From CAIWXH01 sp964555675 (GTDB taxonomy: Bacteria; Chloroflexota; Chloroflexia; Chloroflexales; Chloroflexaceae): a DNA stretch of 61,351 bases. The notes below the pieces were generated by a model. It searched no databases and was not told the origin of the DNA. It saw nothing but the letters and a program-made list of their open reading frames with translations. Each line of letters begins with the position of its first letter. The first letter of the stretch is position 1. Positions 1 through 11,366 of this stretch are shown one piece after another. The position numbers and the translations under genes are program-made. The stretch spans positions 1 through 61,351 of the forward strand of contig CAZKTU010000009.1 in NCBI GenBank assembly GCA_964555675.1, read 5' to 3'.

Positions 1-484
<484 letters not shown>

Positions 485-597
485 GGGCTCAGTTTCTCGT
501 GCATGGCCGGACGCTGCCTGTACGACCGCGCCATAGCGGTCAGACGAGGCAGCGTGAGCGGCGTCCGCAGTCAGTAATGGCGAAGGGAGGTCATCGG

Positions 598-1740
<1,143 letters not shown>

Positions 1741-1889
1741 GGTGCTAGCAAGCTCCTAGACAGCTCCGGGCGCGGCCCGGAACGGCGGCGCGGCGTCAGA
1801 GCGGCATCAGCCCGCGAGCATCATCGCACACGGCGTCGTCAGCGGCCTCCCGCGGATTATGATGGGAAGACGTGGCACTGGCGCTAGCT

Positions 1890-1919
1890 ATGGTAGCACA
1901 CGCCAAAAGAGGCTGTCAA
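1890..1919 (-). promoter_or_regulatory. Predicted sigma70-type promoter for sucC
   Basis: On the minus strand TTGACA (complement of 1914-1919) and TACCAT (complement of 1890-1895) are separated by 18 bp. This would give sucC a leader of about 145 nt. The -35 is perfect and the -10 matches 4 of 6 positions. The whole 1741-2075 gap is non-coding and holds this site and the opposite-strand -10 of the glutaredoxin gene; I see nothing else in it. Confidence 0.45.
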
Positions 1920-2029
1920 ACCTTTCACCTTGTTCAAAACGGGTGCAAAGCATTGAGATCCCTCAGACGGCGCAGCGATTGCGAACTTGCCGCTCGCCGA
2001 CCGATTATACCCTTACTTCACAATTTCGG

Positions 2030-2035
2030 TATAAT
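2030..2035 (+). promoter_or_regulatory. Consensus -10 box upstream of glutaredoxin-like gene
   Basis: A perfect TATAAT lies 41 bp before the ATG at 2076. No good -35 is found at 16-18 bp, so the promoter is either weak in its -35 or uses another factor. Confidence 0.4.
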
Positions 2036-2075
2036 AGAGAGGTCAAGGATTTACACCGAATCACAGAGGGAGCTT

Positions 2076-2324
2076 ATGACCGCCGAACCAGCCATTATCG
2101 TCTACGGAACCAGCTGGTGCCCCGACTGCCGCCGCGCCCAGCGCGTGCTTGAGCTTAACAAGGTGGACTACACCTACGTCAATATCGAGGAGAACGCGGA
2201 GGCGGCCGACTACGTGATCAGGGTCAACAACGGCAACCGCAGCGTACCGACGATCGTCTTCCCCGACGGCGCCGTCCTGGTCGAGCCGTCGAACTACGAG
2301 CTGCAGCAGAAGCTGTCTAGCTAG
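2076..2324 (+). CDS. Glutaredoxin-like thiol-disulfide protein
   Basis: An 82-residue cytoplasmic thioredoxin-fold protein. A CPDC redox motif sits in YGTSWCPDCRRAQ near residues 13-16, followed by the cis-Pro segment SVPTIVF. The order (strand, CxxC, helix, TVP-like loop) is that of the mycoredoxin/NrdH branch of glutaredoxins. The likely role is reduction of mixed disulfides or electron supply to a reductase; the substrate cannot be told. The ATG at 2076 was chosen because GAGGGAG stands just in front of it; a longer in-frame extension upstream is unsupported. The stop codon overlaps that of purA on the opposite strand at the palindrome CTAG (2321-2324). Confidence 0.85.
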   Translation: MTAEPAIIVYGTSWCPDCRRAQRVLELNKVDYTYVNIEENAEAADYVIRVNNGNRSVPTIVFPDGAVLVEPSNYELQQKLSS

Positions 2325-3613
2325 AAGATCTCGTTGACCATGATCGTCTGGTCGCGGCCGGGGCCGACCGAGACGATGCCGAGGCGAGCGCCGACGAGCT
2401 GGCAGAGGCGGGCGGTGTAGGCCTGGGCGGCTTCGGGCAGATCCTGGAACCTGCGCACCCCGCTGGTGGGCGTCTGCCAGCCCGGCAGCTCCTCGTAGAT
2501 CGGCTCGACCTGATCCATGACGGCGACGGTGGCGGGCGGGTACTCGAGCTGGGTCTCGTGGAGCCTGTAGCCGGTGCAGATCTTGATCGTCTTGAGGGTA
2601 TCGAGCACGTCGAGCTTGGTGATCGCGAGGGTATCGATGCCGTTGATCTGGGCGGCGTAGCGGGCGGTGACGGCGTCGAACCAACCGACCCGGCGCATGC
2701 GGCCGGTCGTGGTGCCGACCTCGGCCCAGGGCATGCCGATCTGCCGCAGCACATCGGCGTCGGGGCCCTCGATCTCGGTGGGGAAGGGGCCCTCGCCGAC
2801 CCTGGTAGTGTAGGCCTTCAGCACGCCGATCACCGAGCTGACCCTGGTGGGCCCGATGCCCGCGCCCTGGCAGGCCCCGGCCGCGCCGGGCGGCGACGAG
2901 GTCACGTAGGGATAGGTGCCGTGATCGACGTCGAGCAGGGCCCCCTGAGCGCCCTCGAGCAGCACGGGCAGGTCTTTCTCGATCGCCCGGTAGATGATCG
3001 GGTGCACATTGCTGATATGGTCGGCCAGCTGGCGCCCGAAGTCGAGGTAGCGCAGGTAGGTGTCGTGGAGCGAGAGGGGCTTGGCGTTATAGATGCGCGT
3101 GAGTAGGCGGTTCTTCTCCTCGAGCACCACCCGCAGCCTAGTGAGCAGGGTCTCTTCGTGGAGCAGGTCGGCCATCCTGATGCCGGTGCGACTCATCTTA
3201 TCGGCGTAGGCCGGGCCGATACCGCGCCCGGTGGTGCCGATCTTGCCCTCGCCGCGCGACTCCTCCTGGAGCTGGTCGAGCATCACGTGGTAGGGCATAA
3301 TCACGTGGGCCCGCTCGCTGATGAAGAGCTTGGCCGTCGAGATGCCGCGGCTCTCGAGCTCGTGAAGCTCGCCGATCAGCACCTCGGGGTCGACCACGAC
3401 ACCCGGGCCGATCACATTGACTGTGGCGGGATCGAAGATACCCGAGGGCGCCAGGTGCAGCTTGAAGGTCCCCAGGTGGTTGACGACCGTATGGCCGGCG
3501 TTATTGCCGCCGCCGTAGCGAACGACCAGGCGCGCCTTGTTCGCCAGCAGATCGACCAGATGGCCCTTGCCCTCATCGCCCCACTGGGCGCCGATCAGCG
3601 CTACGACAGGCAT
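2321..3613 (-). CDS. purA: Adenylosuccinate synthetase
   Basis: Catalyses GTP-dependent joining of IMP and aspartate to adenylosuccinate, the first committed step to AMP. The 430-residue protein starts MPVVALIGAQWGDEGKG; residues 12-17 (GDEGKG) form the glycine-rich loop with the catalytic Asp13, and NNAGHTVV carries the catalytic His. QGALLDVDHGTYPYVTSS and the TTTGRMRRVGWFD block are also typical. An AAAGG site precedes the ATG. It converges on the glutaredoxin-like gene, with the two stop codons sharing CTAG. Confidence 0.97.
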   Translation of the reverse strand: MPVVALIGAQWGDEGKGHLVDLLANKARLVVRYGGGNNAGHTVVNHLGTFKLHLAPSGIFDPATVNVIGPGVVVDPEVLIGELHELESRGISTAKLFISERAHVIMPYHVMLDQLQEESRGEGKIGTTGRGIGPAYADKMSRTGIRMADLLHEETLLTRLRVVLEEKNRLLTRIYNAKPLSLHDTYLRYLDFGRQLADHISNVHPIIYRAIEKDLPVLLEGAQGALLDVDHGTYPYVTSSPPGAAGACQGAGIGPTRVSSVIGVLKAYTTRVGEGPFPTEIEGPDADVLRQIGMPWAEVGTTTGRMRRVGWFDAVTARYAAQINGIDTLAITKLDVLDTLKTIKICTGYRLHETQLEYPPATVAVMDQVEPIYEELPGWQTPTSGVRRFQDLPEAAQAYTARLCQLVGARLGIVSVGPGRDQTIMVNEIF

Positions 3614-3677
3614 ATCCGCGGCCTTTCTAAATAGTGTTCAACAACCTAAGGGCGACCAGCCGCGCGGGCAAGGGCCG

Positions 3678-4877
<1,200 letters not shown>

Positions 4878-4916
4878 CGAGCGCTCCCTTTCATCTGCTG
4901 CTGGTCGATGGCTGTG

Positions 4917-4925
4917 ATTATAGCA
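4917..4925 (-). promoter_or_regulatory. Extended -10 promoter of argD
   Basis: On the minus strand the bases read TGCTATAAT: a perfect -10 with the TG extension, about 40 bp before the argD ATG. No -35 is recognisable at the right distance, as expected of extended -10 promoters. Confidence 0.5.
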
Positions 4926-5009
4926 CCGGCGGAGAATCAAGCGGGCGCGGAGAGGAAGTCAAAATCTCTCCGCGCCCTAGATAGAATTTTTCGGGGCGTG
5001 CGCGGCCCC

Positions 5010-5234
5010 TCAGGCGCACAACAGGACCTGGGCGATCTCGGCCTCGATCCGCTCATGGTGCGCTTGCCAGGTCCGACGTCCGACCATACCCTCCAGCAGG
5101 TGGGGTAGGCACTCGGGGCTGCTAAAACGCGCCTCGAGCCCATCGTCCAGACGCACCAGCATCCCCTGACCGCTCGCTCTGTCATAGCTCAGGCGTAGGG
5201 TCTGGTTCGCCACAATAATCTGCGTCTGCCCCAT
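5010..5234 (-). CDS. Small conserved-type hypothetical protein (74 aa)
   Basis: Short acidic cytoplasmic protein starting MGQTQIIVANQTLRLSYDRA, with no signal peptide, membrane segment or Cys cluster. The ATG at 5234 is preceded by a clear AGGGA site at good spacing, which favours a real gene over chance. The amphipathic C-terminal half (EGMVGRRTWQAHHERIEAEI) looks helical. I do not recognise a family. It is divergent from the hydrogenase-like operon that begins at 5479. Confidence 0.55.
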   Translation of the reverse strand: MGQTQIIVANQTLRLSYDRASGQGMLVRLDDGLEARFSSPECLPHLLEGMVGRRTWQAHHERIEAEIAQVLLCA

Positions 5235-5385
5235 CGTTTGTCCCTCGCTCTCCCGGTCATTTGTTCCGCTGTTCACAGATAACAGCATAGCGTAGGAAGG
5301 GGGCGGCTTCATCGAACCGCGGGTTGATCGCGGGTGGATCGGCCCGGGGTGGAGCGAGCCGAGATCCAAGCCGCGGGTTGAGGAG

Positions 5386-5394
5386 TGGTATAAT
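5386..5394 (+). promoter_or_regulatory. Extended -10 promoter of the hydrogenase-like operon
   Basis: TGGTATAAT, a perfect -10 with the TG extension, about 85 bp before the GTG at 5479. The sequence CCGCGGGTTGA occurs twice upstream (around 5317 and 5371) and could be a binding site. Nothing else coding is visible in 5235-5478. Confidence 0.5.
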
Positions 5395-5478
5395 GCGCCT
5401 CCGGCGCCGGTCGCGCACTAGGCGGGCCGGCGGGTTCTTGTCCGCGCTGTCAGAGGGCGGCGCGCCCTGGAGAGTGCT

Positions 5479-6561
5479 GTGGCCTATACGCTCGCGCTCA
5501 GGCCGAGCGCACCCGCCCTGTCTCGACCGCAGCGAGTGCTCCTCAAAGTCGAGGGTGAGCAAATAATCGACGTCGAGTACCGCCCTGACGCGGGTGAGAG
5601 CTCGCCCTTCGCCAGGGTGGGGCGCATGGGCTTTGACCAGGTTATCGCCGCGGCAGCCACAGCCTGCCCGAGCTGCGGCCTCGCCCACGCGATGGCCCTC
5701 TGTCAGGCCGTCGAGGCCCTGGCCGCGATCGAGGTCCCGCGCCGCGCCGCCGCCTTGCGCCTGATCGCGGCAGAGCTCGAGCGAGCCGCCTCGCACCTGG
5801 CCGCGGCCGGCGCGATCTTCACCTCCCTCGCCCTGCCCACTGTGGCCGAGGCGTGTGCGGCCGAGAGCCAGGCGGCCCGGGCGAACCTGACCATCCTCGC
5901 CGGGGCTGCGCCCGACAGCTGGATGGTGCCGGGCGGCATCGCCCGCGACCTCGGCGAGCAGGGGCGCGCGGCCCTCGCCCGGGGCGCCGCCGAGTCCCTC
6001 GAGCGCCTCTTCACCCTGGCCGACAAGACGATCACGCAGCGCACGCTCCTGGCCCGCACGGTCGAGGTCGGGGTGATCAGCACGCGGGCCGCCGAGCAGT
6101 TCGGCCTGGCGGGGCCCCTGGCCCGCGCCGCCGGCCTGCGCGCCGACCTGCGCCTCGATGCGCCCTACGCAGGCTATGACGAGTGGCAGCCCGAGTTGGT
6201 CACTCAGGAGGGCGGCGACGTCTATGCGCGGCTGCTGATCTATCTGCTCGAGAGCCTGGAGAGCCTCAAGCTGGCCGGGCGGGCCATCCACGAGCTGCCC
6301 GAGGGCCCGGTGCGCAGTGTGCTGCCGGCCGACCTGCCCGCCGGCAGCGGCGAAGGGGCGGTGGAGGCGCCACGAGGGCCGGTGCGCTACAGGGTCGAGG
6401 CCGACGGCCGCCGCCTGAGCGCGGTGAGTTGCACGCCCGCCCCGCAGCTCGACCGCCTGCTCGCGCGGGCCGCCTTGGTCAACGCCACCCTCGACGACGC
6501 GGCCCTGATCGTCGTCTCGACCGATCCGTGCGACACATGTCTGGGGGCGAGCAAGCATTGA
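5479..6561 (+). CDS. Divergent [NiFe]-hydrogenase/NuoD-type large subunit
   Basis: A 360-residue relative of the group 4 hydrogenase large subunit and complex I 49-kDa subunit (HycE, EchE, NuoD). Seen: the N-terminal KVEGEQIIDVEYRPD segment, then C63-P-S-C66-GLAH, then PRRAAALRLIAAELERAASHL, which matches the helix after the first motif in this family. The C-terminus has D349-P-C351-D-T-C354 and ends six residues later. All four cysteines that would bind Ni-Fe are present, although the Arg before the first CxxC and the final HxxH/R pattern are not. There is no C-terminal extension for a maturation protease to remove. GTG start with GGAGAG 4 nt upstream. It heads an operon of complex I-like membrane subunits, so it probably couples a redox reaction to ion transport. 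Whether it makes H2 is unknown. Confidence 0.75.
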   Translation: MAYTLALRPSAPALSRPQRVLLKVEGEQIIDVEYRPDAGESSPFARVGRMGFDQVIAAAATACPSCGLAHAMALCQAVEALAAIEVPRRAAALRLIAAELERAASHLAAAGAIFTSLALPTVAEACAAESQAARANLTILAGAAPDSWMVPGGIARDLGEQGRAALARGAAESLERLFTLADKTITQRTLLARTVEVGVISTRAAEQFGLAGPLARAAGLRADLRLDAPYAGYDEWQPELVTQEGGDVYARLLIYLLESLESLKLAGRAIHELPEGPVRSVLPADLPAGSGEGAVEAPRGPVRYRVEADGRRLSAVSCTPAPQLDRLLARAALVNATLDDAALIVVSTDPCDTCLGASKH

Positions 6562-8273
6562 CGCCCATGGTCTACGCCGCCTTTGCCATCTTGCTGCTCG
6601 GCGCGGCCGCCTGCTTCGCGGCCGCGCGGGTCGCGCCCACGCGGCTGCTCGGCCTCGGGGCGGCGGCGGGGGCCCTGGTCGCGGCGCTCATGGTCGCCCT
6701 CACGCCCGCCATTGCCGAAGGCCCGCCCGCGACTCTGCTCGAGCTCGGCGAGGCCGTCTTCAGCGTCGGGCCGACCCTGAGCGACCGCGCCGTTGGGACG
6801 GCCCTGCTGCTGGGCGGCGGGGCGAGCTTGCTGGCCCTGGCGGGCGCGATCGCGCCGACCGTGCGCGGCTTCGGCGGGATCTTCGCCTGGTCGCTGCTGA
6901 CCCTCGCGGCGGCCCTGCTGAGCCTGGCGGCCCCGCCCCTCTCGATGGCGCAGCCCCTGGCCTGGGCCGTGCTGGCCCTGGGCGGCTACGCCTCGCTGCG
7001 GGCCAGCGGCGCGGCCACCGGCGAGGGGCCGCCCCTCGGCCTGACCTTTGGCCTGCTGGCCAGCGCCCTGCTGGCGGGCGGGCTGCTGGCGACCGCGGGC
7101 CAGGTGGCCGCGGGGGCGCTGCCGACCTGGCCCGCCGCCCTGTGCGGGCTCGTCGCGGCCCTAGCCCTGGCGGGCAGCCCGCCCCTGGCGGGGGCCCGGG
7201 CCGAGGCCAGCGAGGCCCCGCCGCCGCTCAGCGCGCTGATCTTCGGGCTGGCGGCGCCCGCGGCCGCCCTCGGCTGGCTGCTGAGGGCCGTGGCCACCCT
7301 GCCGATCCTGCCAAATAGCTGGTCGATCACCCTCGGCCTGCTCGGCGGGGTGGGCGCCCTGGCCTGCGGGGCGGGCGCCCTGGGGGTGCGCGGCCTGCGC
7401 GGGCTGCTGGCCTGGATCGCCGCCGGCCAGACGGCGGCCGTGGTCGCGGCTGTCGGTCTGGCGGGGCCCCTTGGGGCGCTGGCCGGCCCCGGCCTGCTGG
7501 TCGGACTGATGCTGACGACCGCCCTGGGCGCGGGCGCCGCCGAGAGCTTCGAGCGAACCACGGGCAGCGACGACTACACGACCAATGGTTCGGCCCTCCA
7601 CCCGCTGATCGGGGTGGTCTGGGCGGGCGCGGCGGCGGCGGCCCTCGGGCTGCCGCCCCTGTGGAGCTTCTGGCCGCGCCTCTGGCTGCTCGAGGCGGCC
7701 CAGGAACAGCAGCCCTGGCTGCTGCCGCTGCTGGTCGCCGCCGCGGTGCTGTCGGCCCTCGCCCTGCTCGCCCCGCTGGCCCGACTCTGGGGCGACCCTC
7801 GCAAAGGCGAGGCCACACGCCTGCGCTGGACGGAGGCAGCCCCCGCGGCCCTCGCGGCCCTGCCGCTCCTCCTGTTCGGGCTGGCGCCCGGGCTGGCCTG
7901 GGCCTGGTGGCTGCAGCACGCCCCCTTCGCGCCGACGGAACTGCCGGTGGGGTCGGGCGCGCAGCTGGCGGCGGTGGCCGCGGGGCTGGCGCTGGCCGCG
8001 CTGGTGGCGGGACTGGCGCGCAGGCCGACCATACGGGCGCTGAGGCGCGACCCCGAGGAGGAGGCGGTTGTGCTGGCGCCGGACGCCCTGGGGGCGACCC
8101 TGCGCCCCCTGGCCTGGCTCGCCAACCCCGAGCCGCTGCTGCAGGCAGCCTGGGCGGGCCTGCAGGCCTTCAGCCGGGGCCTGCGCCTGATCATGAGCCT
8201 CTTCGAGCAGCGCTACTACCTGCTCGGCGTCCTGGCGGCGCTGCTGATCATTATGCTGCTGATGGCGCAGTGA
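6558..8273 (+). CDS. NuoL/HyfB/MrpA-like antiporter-type membrane subunit
   Basis: Very hydrophobic protein of about 571 residues with some 14-16 predicted membrane helices and a single long helix at the C-terminus, fitting the ion-translocating subunits of complex I-like machines. Sequence identity to NuoL is low by eye: the usual conserved Lys and Glu in the helices are hard to place, so it may be a degenerate family member. The start is uncertain. TTG at 6558 overlaps the stop of the upstream gene (TTGA), behind a GGGGGCGAG stretch; ATG 6537 and ATG 6567 are alternatives in the same frame. Alternating Ala/Leu-rich segments make it one of the highest-GC genes here. Confidence 0.65.
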   Translation: MTPMVYAAFAILLLGAAACFAAARVAPTRLLGLGAAAGALVAALMVALTPAIAEGPPATLLELGEAVFSVGPTLSDRAVGTALLLGGGASLLALAGAIAPTVRGFGGIFAWSLLTLAAALLSLAAPPLSMAQPLAWAVLALGGYASLRASGAATGEGPPLGLTFGLLASALLAGGLLATAGQVAAGALPTWPAALCGLVAALALAGSPPLAGARAEASEAPPPLSALIFGLAAPAAALGWLLRAVATLPILPNSWSITLGLLGGVGALACGAGALGVRGLRGLLAWIAAGQTAAVVAAVGLAGPLGALAGPGLLVGLMLTTALGAGAAESFERTTGSDDYTTNGSALHPLIGVVWAGAAAAALGLPPLWSFWPRLWLLEAAQEQQPWLLPLLVAAAVLSALALLAPLARLWGDPRKGEATRLRWTEAAPAALAALPLLLFGLAPGLAWAWWLQHAPFAPTELPVGSGAQLAAVAAGLALAALVAGLARRPTIRALRRDPEEEAVVLAPDALGATLRPLAWLANPEPLLQAAWAGLQAFSRGLRLIMSLFEQRYYLLGVLAALLIIMLLMAQ

Positions 8274-8285
8274 GGCGATAAGCCG

Positions 8286-9014
8286 ATGCAGATCAACTGG
8301 GTCTTAATCGGGATCGGCGTGACGGCGGCGGTGGTACTGCTCTTCCGCGACTGGCGGGTGACGGTGCCGGCGCTGCTGCTGAACTATGTGTCCCTGGCGC
8401 TCTTCCTGGCCGAGCAGCGCTTCGTGGCCCCCGACCTGACGATCCTGGGGCTCGAGCTGAGCACCCTGGTCCTGGTCAAGCTGATCACCGGGCTGGCGGT
8501 GAGCACCATCCTGGGCATCACCGCCCTGACCTTCTCGCGCGAGTACGGGCTCGAGAACCTCGACGAGTTCGGCCTGGCCGAGCTGCGGCGGGCGGCCCGG
8601 GCGGCCCAGCGCCAGCGGGCGAGCCAGCCCTTCCAGCTGAGCGACTACGTACTGCCCTTCTGGGCGACGGTTCTGGCGCTGCTGGCGAGCCTGACCCTGC
8701 CGCGGATCTACCCGGTGGCGCCGACCGAGGCGAGCGACTTCGCCTGGTACTGGCTGGCCCTGACCGGGCTGCTGACCCTGGCCACGGCGAGCGACCTCTT
8801 GAAGATCGGGCTGGGGCTGCTGCTCAGCGCGAGCGCGATCGACCTACTCTACACGGCGGTGGTGAGCACGCCCGAGGCCAGCGGGCTGAATGTCGTACCC
8901 CTGGCGCTGCTCAGCCTGTTCAACATCCTGCTCGCCCTGGCCGTGGCCTACCTGAGCGGGCTGCTCTACGGGCGGCTCAAAACCCTCGAGCTGAGCGAGC
9001 TCTACAAGCGCTAA
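8286..9014 (+). CDS. HyfE/NuoK-like small membrane subunit
   Basis: A 242-residue membrane protein with about seven helices. The position (between two antiporter-like subunits), size and the segment LLKIGLGLLLSASAIDLLYT, resembling the NuoK/MnhC/HyfE core helix, suggest the subunit next to the antiporter modules. A cytoplasmic loop near residues 88-120 is rich in Arg/Ala/Gln (LRRAARAAQRQRAS). It starts 12 bp after the preceding stop and ends one base before the next ATG, so translation is probably coupled. Family assignment rests on context as much as on sequence. Confidence 0.6.
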   Translation: MQINWVLIGIGVTAAVVLLFRDWRVTVPALLLNYVSLALFLAEQRFVAPDLTILGLELSTLVLVKLITGLAVSTILGITALTFSREYGLENLDEFGLAELRRAARAAQRQRASQPFQLSDYVLPFWATVLALLASLTLPRIYPVAPTEASDFAWYWLALTGLLTLATASDLLKIGLGLLLSASAIDLLYTAVVSTPEASGLNVVPLALLSLFNILLALAVAYLSGLLYGRLKTLELSELYKR

Positions 9015-9015
9015 T

Positions 9016-10467
9016 ATGCTCTACCTGCTGCTGATCTTCTTCCCGATCACCATGGCCCTGAGCACCTTCGTGCTGCGCAGGCGCAGGGGGCTGGTGATCT
9101 TCATCGCCCTCGGCGCAGTGCTGGCCCAGATGCTGGTGGCGACCCAGATCCCGCTGGACGACCCGACGCGGCTGCTGGGGGTTACACTGAGCCTGAGCGC
9201 CCTGAACCGGGTCTTTCTGCTGCTCTTCCTGGCGATCGGCGGGTTCGCCTTCGTGGGGGCCTGGCACCTGCCCCACGGCGAGAACTTCGTGCCGATCACG
9301 CTGCTGACCCTGGCTCAGGTGGGGGCGGTGCTGCTGCTGCAGGATCCCTTCATCACCACGCTGCTGCTGGCCTCGACGGGGCTGACGGCGGTGCTGGCGA
9401 TCGTCGACCTGCCGGCGGGGGCGAGCAACCTGGTGGGCACGCGGGCGATCGCGGCGGCGCTCAAGTACCTGGTGCTGATGGTGGTCGCGGCGGCCCTGAT
9501 GTACATCGCCTTCGTGCTGACCGATATCTTTCGCCCGGGCGAGCTGCCAGGGCGGATCTCGCCGGCGCGCTTCATTCTGGCCCTACTGGCGGTGAGCTTC
9601 GCGCTGCGCCTGGCGCTCATCCCCTTCCACACATGGCTGACCGACCTGGTTGAGTATGCCGAGCCCCTGGTGGCGGCGGTGATTATCACGCTGCTGAACA
9701 CCACCAGCCTGCTGGTGCTGATCCTGGTCTTTCAGAGCTTCCCGACCCTGCTCTTCGAGAGCGAGGAGGCCCTCGGGGTCATGCGGCTCGGGGCGATCGT
9801 GAGCGCCGTGCTGGCCGGCGCCCTGACCCTGGGGCCGACGAGCCTGCGCCGTACGCTGGCGTATCTGGTGCTGTATAACTGTGGTATGGTATTCTATGGG
9901 CTAGCCTCGGTCTCGACCCTGGGGCTGGCGGGCGCGATCTTTGGGGCCCTGAACCAGACGATCGCGGTGATGCTGCTGTTCATCAGCCTCGGCCTGCTCG
10001 AGCGCCCCGACGGCCGGACCCCGGGGGTCGTCAGGCGTGACCTGCTGCGACGCTGGCCTGTGGCCGGGGCGGGCCTGCTGGCCAGTGGCCTGGCCCTGCT
10101 GGGGCTGCCGCCCACAAACGGCGCCCTCAGCCACCTGTTGATCTATCAGGCGGCGGCGGAGCGCGGGTGGGGCGAGCTGTTGCCGCTGCTGGTCGGGACG
10201 ATCCTGGCCGGCCTCGGGCTGGCCCGGGTCGCCGCCGAACGCCTGCTCGGCCCCGGCGAGGAGGCGATGGCCGTCGAGCCGCTGCTGCTCGGCGAGACCG
10301 AGCTGGACCGACCGGCGATGCGCCGGCTCGAGCCCGAGCCTCGCAGCGCGGCCGCCCTGACCCTGACGCTGCTGCTGATCTGCCTGGGGATTGGGCTCTA
10401 TCCGCAGCCGATTCTGACGACGATTGACGAGGCGATCAGGGGGCTGGCCTTTATCAGGGCCCTGTGA
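9016..10467 (+). CDS. NuoN/NuoM/HyfF-like proton-translocating membrane subunit
   Basis: A 483-residue protein with about 14 helices. The block IPFHTWLTDLVEYAEPLVAAV matches the PFHxWxPDxxxxAPxxV signature of complex I/Mrp antiporter subunits, with Leu for Pro and Glu for Ala. AAALKYLVLMVVAAALMY carries the conserved trans-membrane Lys, and TSLRRTLAYLVLYNCGM matches the 'KRLLAYSSIxxxG' helix. It is the best-conserved membrane subunit of this operon and supports ion pumping by the complex. Confidence 0.8.
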   Translation: MLYLLLIFFPITMALSTFVLRRRRGLVIFIALGAVLAQMLVATQIPLDDPTRLLGVTLSLSALNRVFLLLFLAIGGFAFVGAWHLPHGENFVPITLLTLAQVGAVLLLQDPFITTLLLASTGLTAVLAIVDLPAGASNLVGTRAIAAALKYLVLMVVAAALMYIAFVLTDIFRPGELPGRISPARFILALLAVSFALRLALIPFHTWLTDLVEYAEPLVAAVIITLLNTTSLLVLILVFQSFPTLLFESEEALGVMRLGAIVSAVLAGALTLGPTSLRRTLAYLVLYNCGMVFYGLASVSTLGLAGAIFGALNQTIAVMLLFISLGLLERPDGRTPGVVRRDLLRRWPVAGAGLLASGLALLGLPPTNGALSHLLIYQAAAERGWGELLPLLVGTILAGLGLARVAAERLLGPGEEAMAVEPLLLGETELDRPAMRRLEPEPRSAAALTLTLLLICLGIGLYPQPILTTIDEAIRGLAFIRAL

Positions 10468-10503
10468 CGAAGAGACGTTCCGGCGCCGCATGGGGGGCGC
10501 AGC

Positions 10504-11346
10504 ATGCTACGCCCCTACGACGCATCAATGGCTGATCTGTACATCATCATCGCCGCTCTGCTCTACCCCGGCCTGCTGACCGCCCTGGCGGCCGGGGCGC
10601 TCTACAGACTCGTGCTGCACGGGCGCGCCGGCCTGCCCGTGGGCATGGCCGCCCTCGGCAGCCGCGAGGGTCTGGCCGCCGCGGGCAGCGTCGTGCTCGC
10701 GGGCGTCGGCCTGGCGACTATGCCCTGGCCGTTGCACCCGGCGGGGGGCGGCACCGCCTGGCTCTGGGGGTGGGCCGCCTTCGAGCTGGCCTTCCTGCTG
10801 CCCCTGCTGCCCGCCCTGATGGCCGGCGGGCCCGCCGTGGCGCGGGCGGCCATTCGCGAGGCGCAGCTCGGGGCCCTGGCCAGGGCCGCACTCTGGGCAT
10901 CCCTCAGCGTAGCCCTGGCCATCCACGGCAGCTGGGCCGATCCCGACCTGGTGGCCCACCTGCTGGCCCTGGCCGGCGCCCTGGCCGCCCTGCCGGCGGC
11001 GATCGGCTGGGGCCCGTTCGGGGCCGAAGAGCGGATCAGCCCCGGCGGCACAGCCGCGGGCCTTCCCGCCGCAGAACAGGCCCTGGCGGGGTGGGCCCAC
11101 GACCTCAGGGCCGCGGCGCTGCTGGCGGCCGTCCTGGTGGCGACCCTGCCCCTGGGGGTTCTGCCGCCCGCCGTGGGGCTCGGGCTGGCGCTCGTCGGGC
11201 TGGTCCTAGGCCCGCTGCTGATGCGCAGCTTCGCAGGGCGCCTGCCGCGCCTGACCCTGCCGGCCGCGCTGCGCTTCTGCCTGGTGTGGCCGCTGCCGCT
11301 GGCGCTCGCCGCGACCCTGGCCCTGACCGTGGCCATCTGGGGGTAG
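10504..11346 (+). CDS. NuoH/HyfC-like membrane anchor subunit
   Basis: A 280-residue protein with seven to eight helices. NuoH-family traits are the N-terminal LYPGLLTALAAGALYRLV helix and the loop containing PFGAEERISPGG...PAAEQALAGWAHDLR, which resembles the conserved acidic loop of NuoH/HycD that contacts the large and small subunits. The ATG at 10504 has GGGGGG six bases upstream; an internal ATG at 10528 is also possible. This subunit normally docks the hydrophilic arm, so its presence argues that a small subunit exists somewhere in the genome even though none is encoded nearby. Confidence 0.7.
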   Translation: MLRPYDASMADLYIIIAALLYPGLLTALAAGALYRLVLHGRAGLPVGMAALGSREGLAAAGSVVLAGVGLATMPWPLHPAGGGTAWLWGWAAFELAFLLPLLPALMAGGPAVARAAIREAQLGALARAALWASLSVALAIHGSWADPDLVAHLLALAGALAALPAAIGWGPFGAEERISPGGTAAGLPAAEQALAGWAHDLRAAALLAAVLVATLPLGVLPPAVGLGLALVGLVLGPLLMRSFAGRLPRLTLPAALRFCLVWPLPLALAATLALTVAIWG

Positions 11347-11366
11347 ACCCCGCCTGAGGAGAGCTC

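Noticed and set aside
6183..6557. N-terminal extension of the antiporter-like gene into the large-subunit gene
   Set aside because: Arg/Pro-rich shadow translation; the membrane protein begins at the TTG/ATG cluster at 6537-6567.
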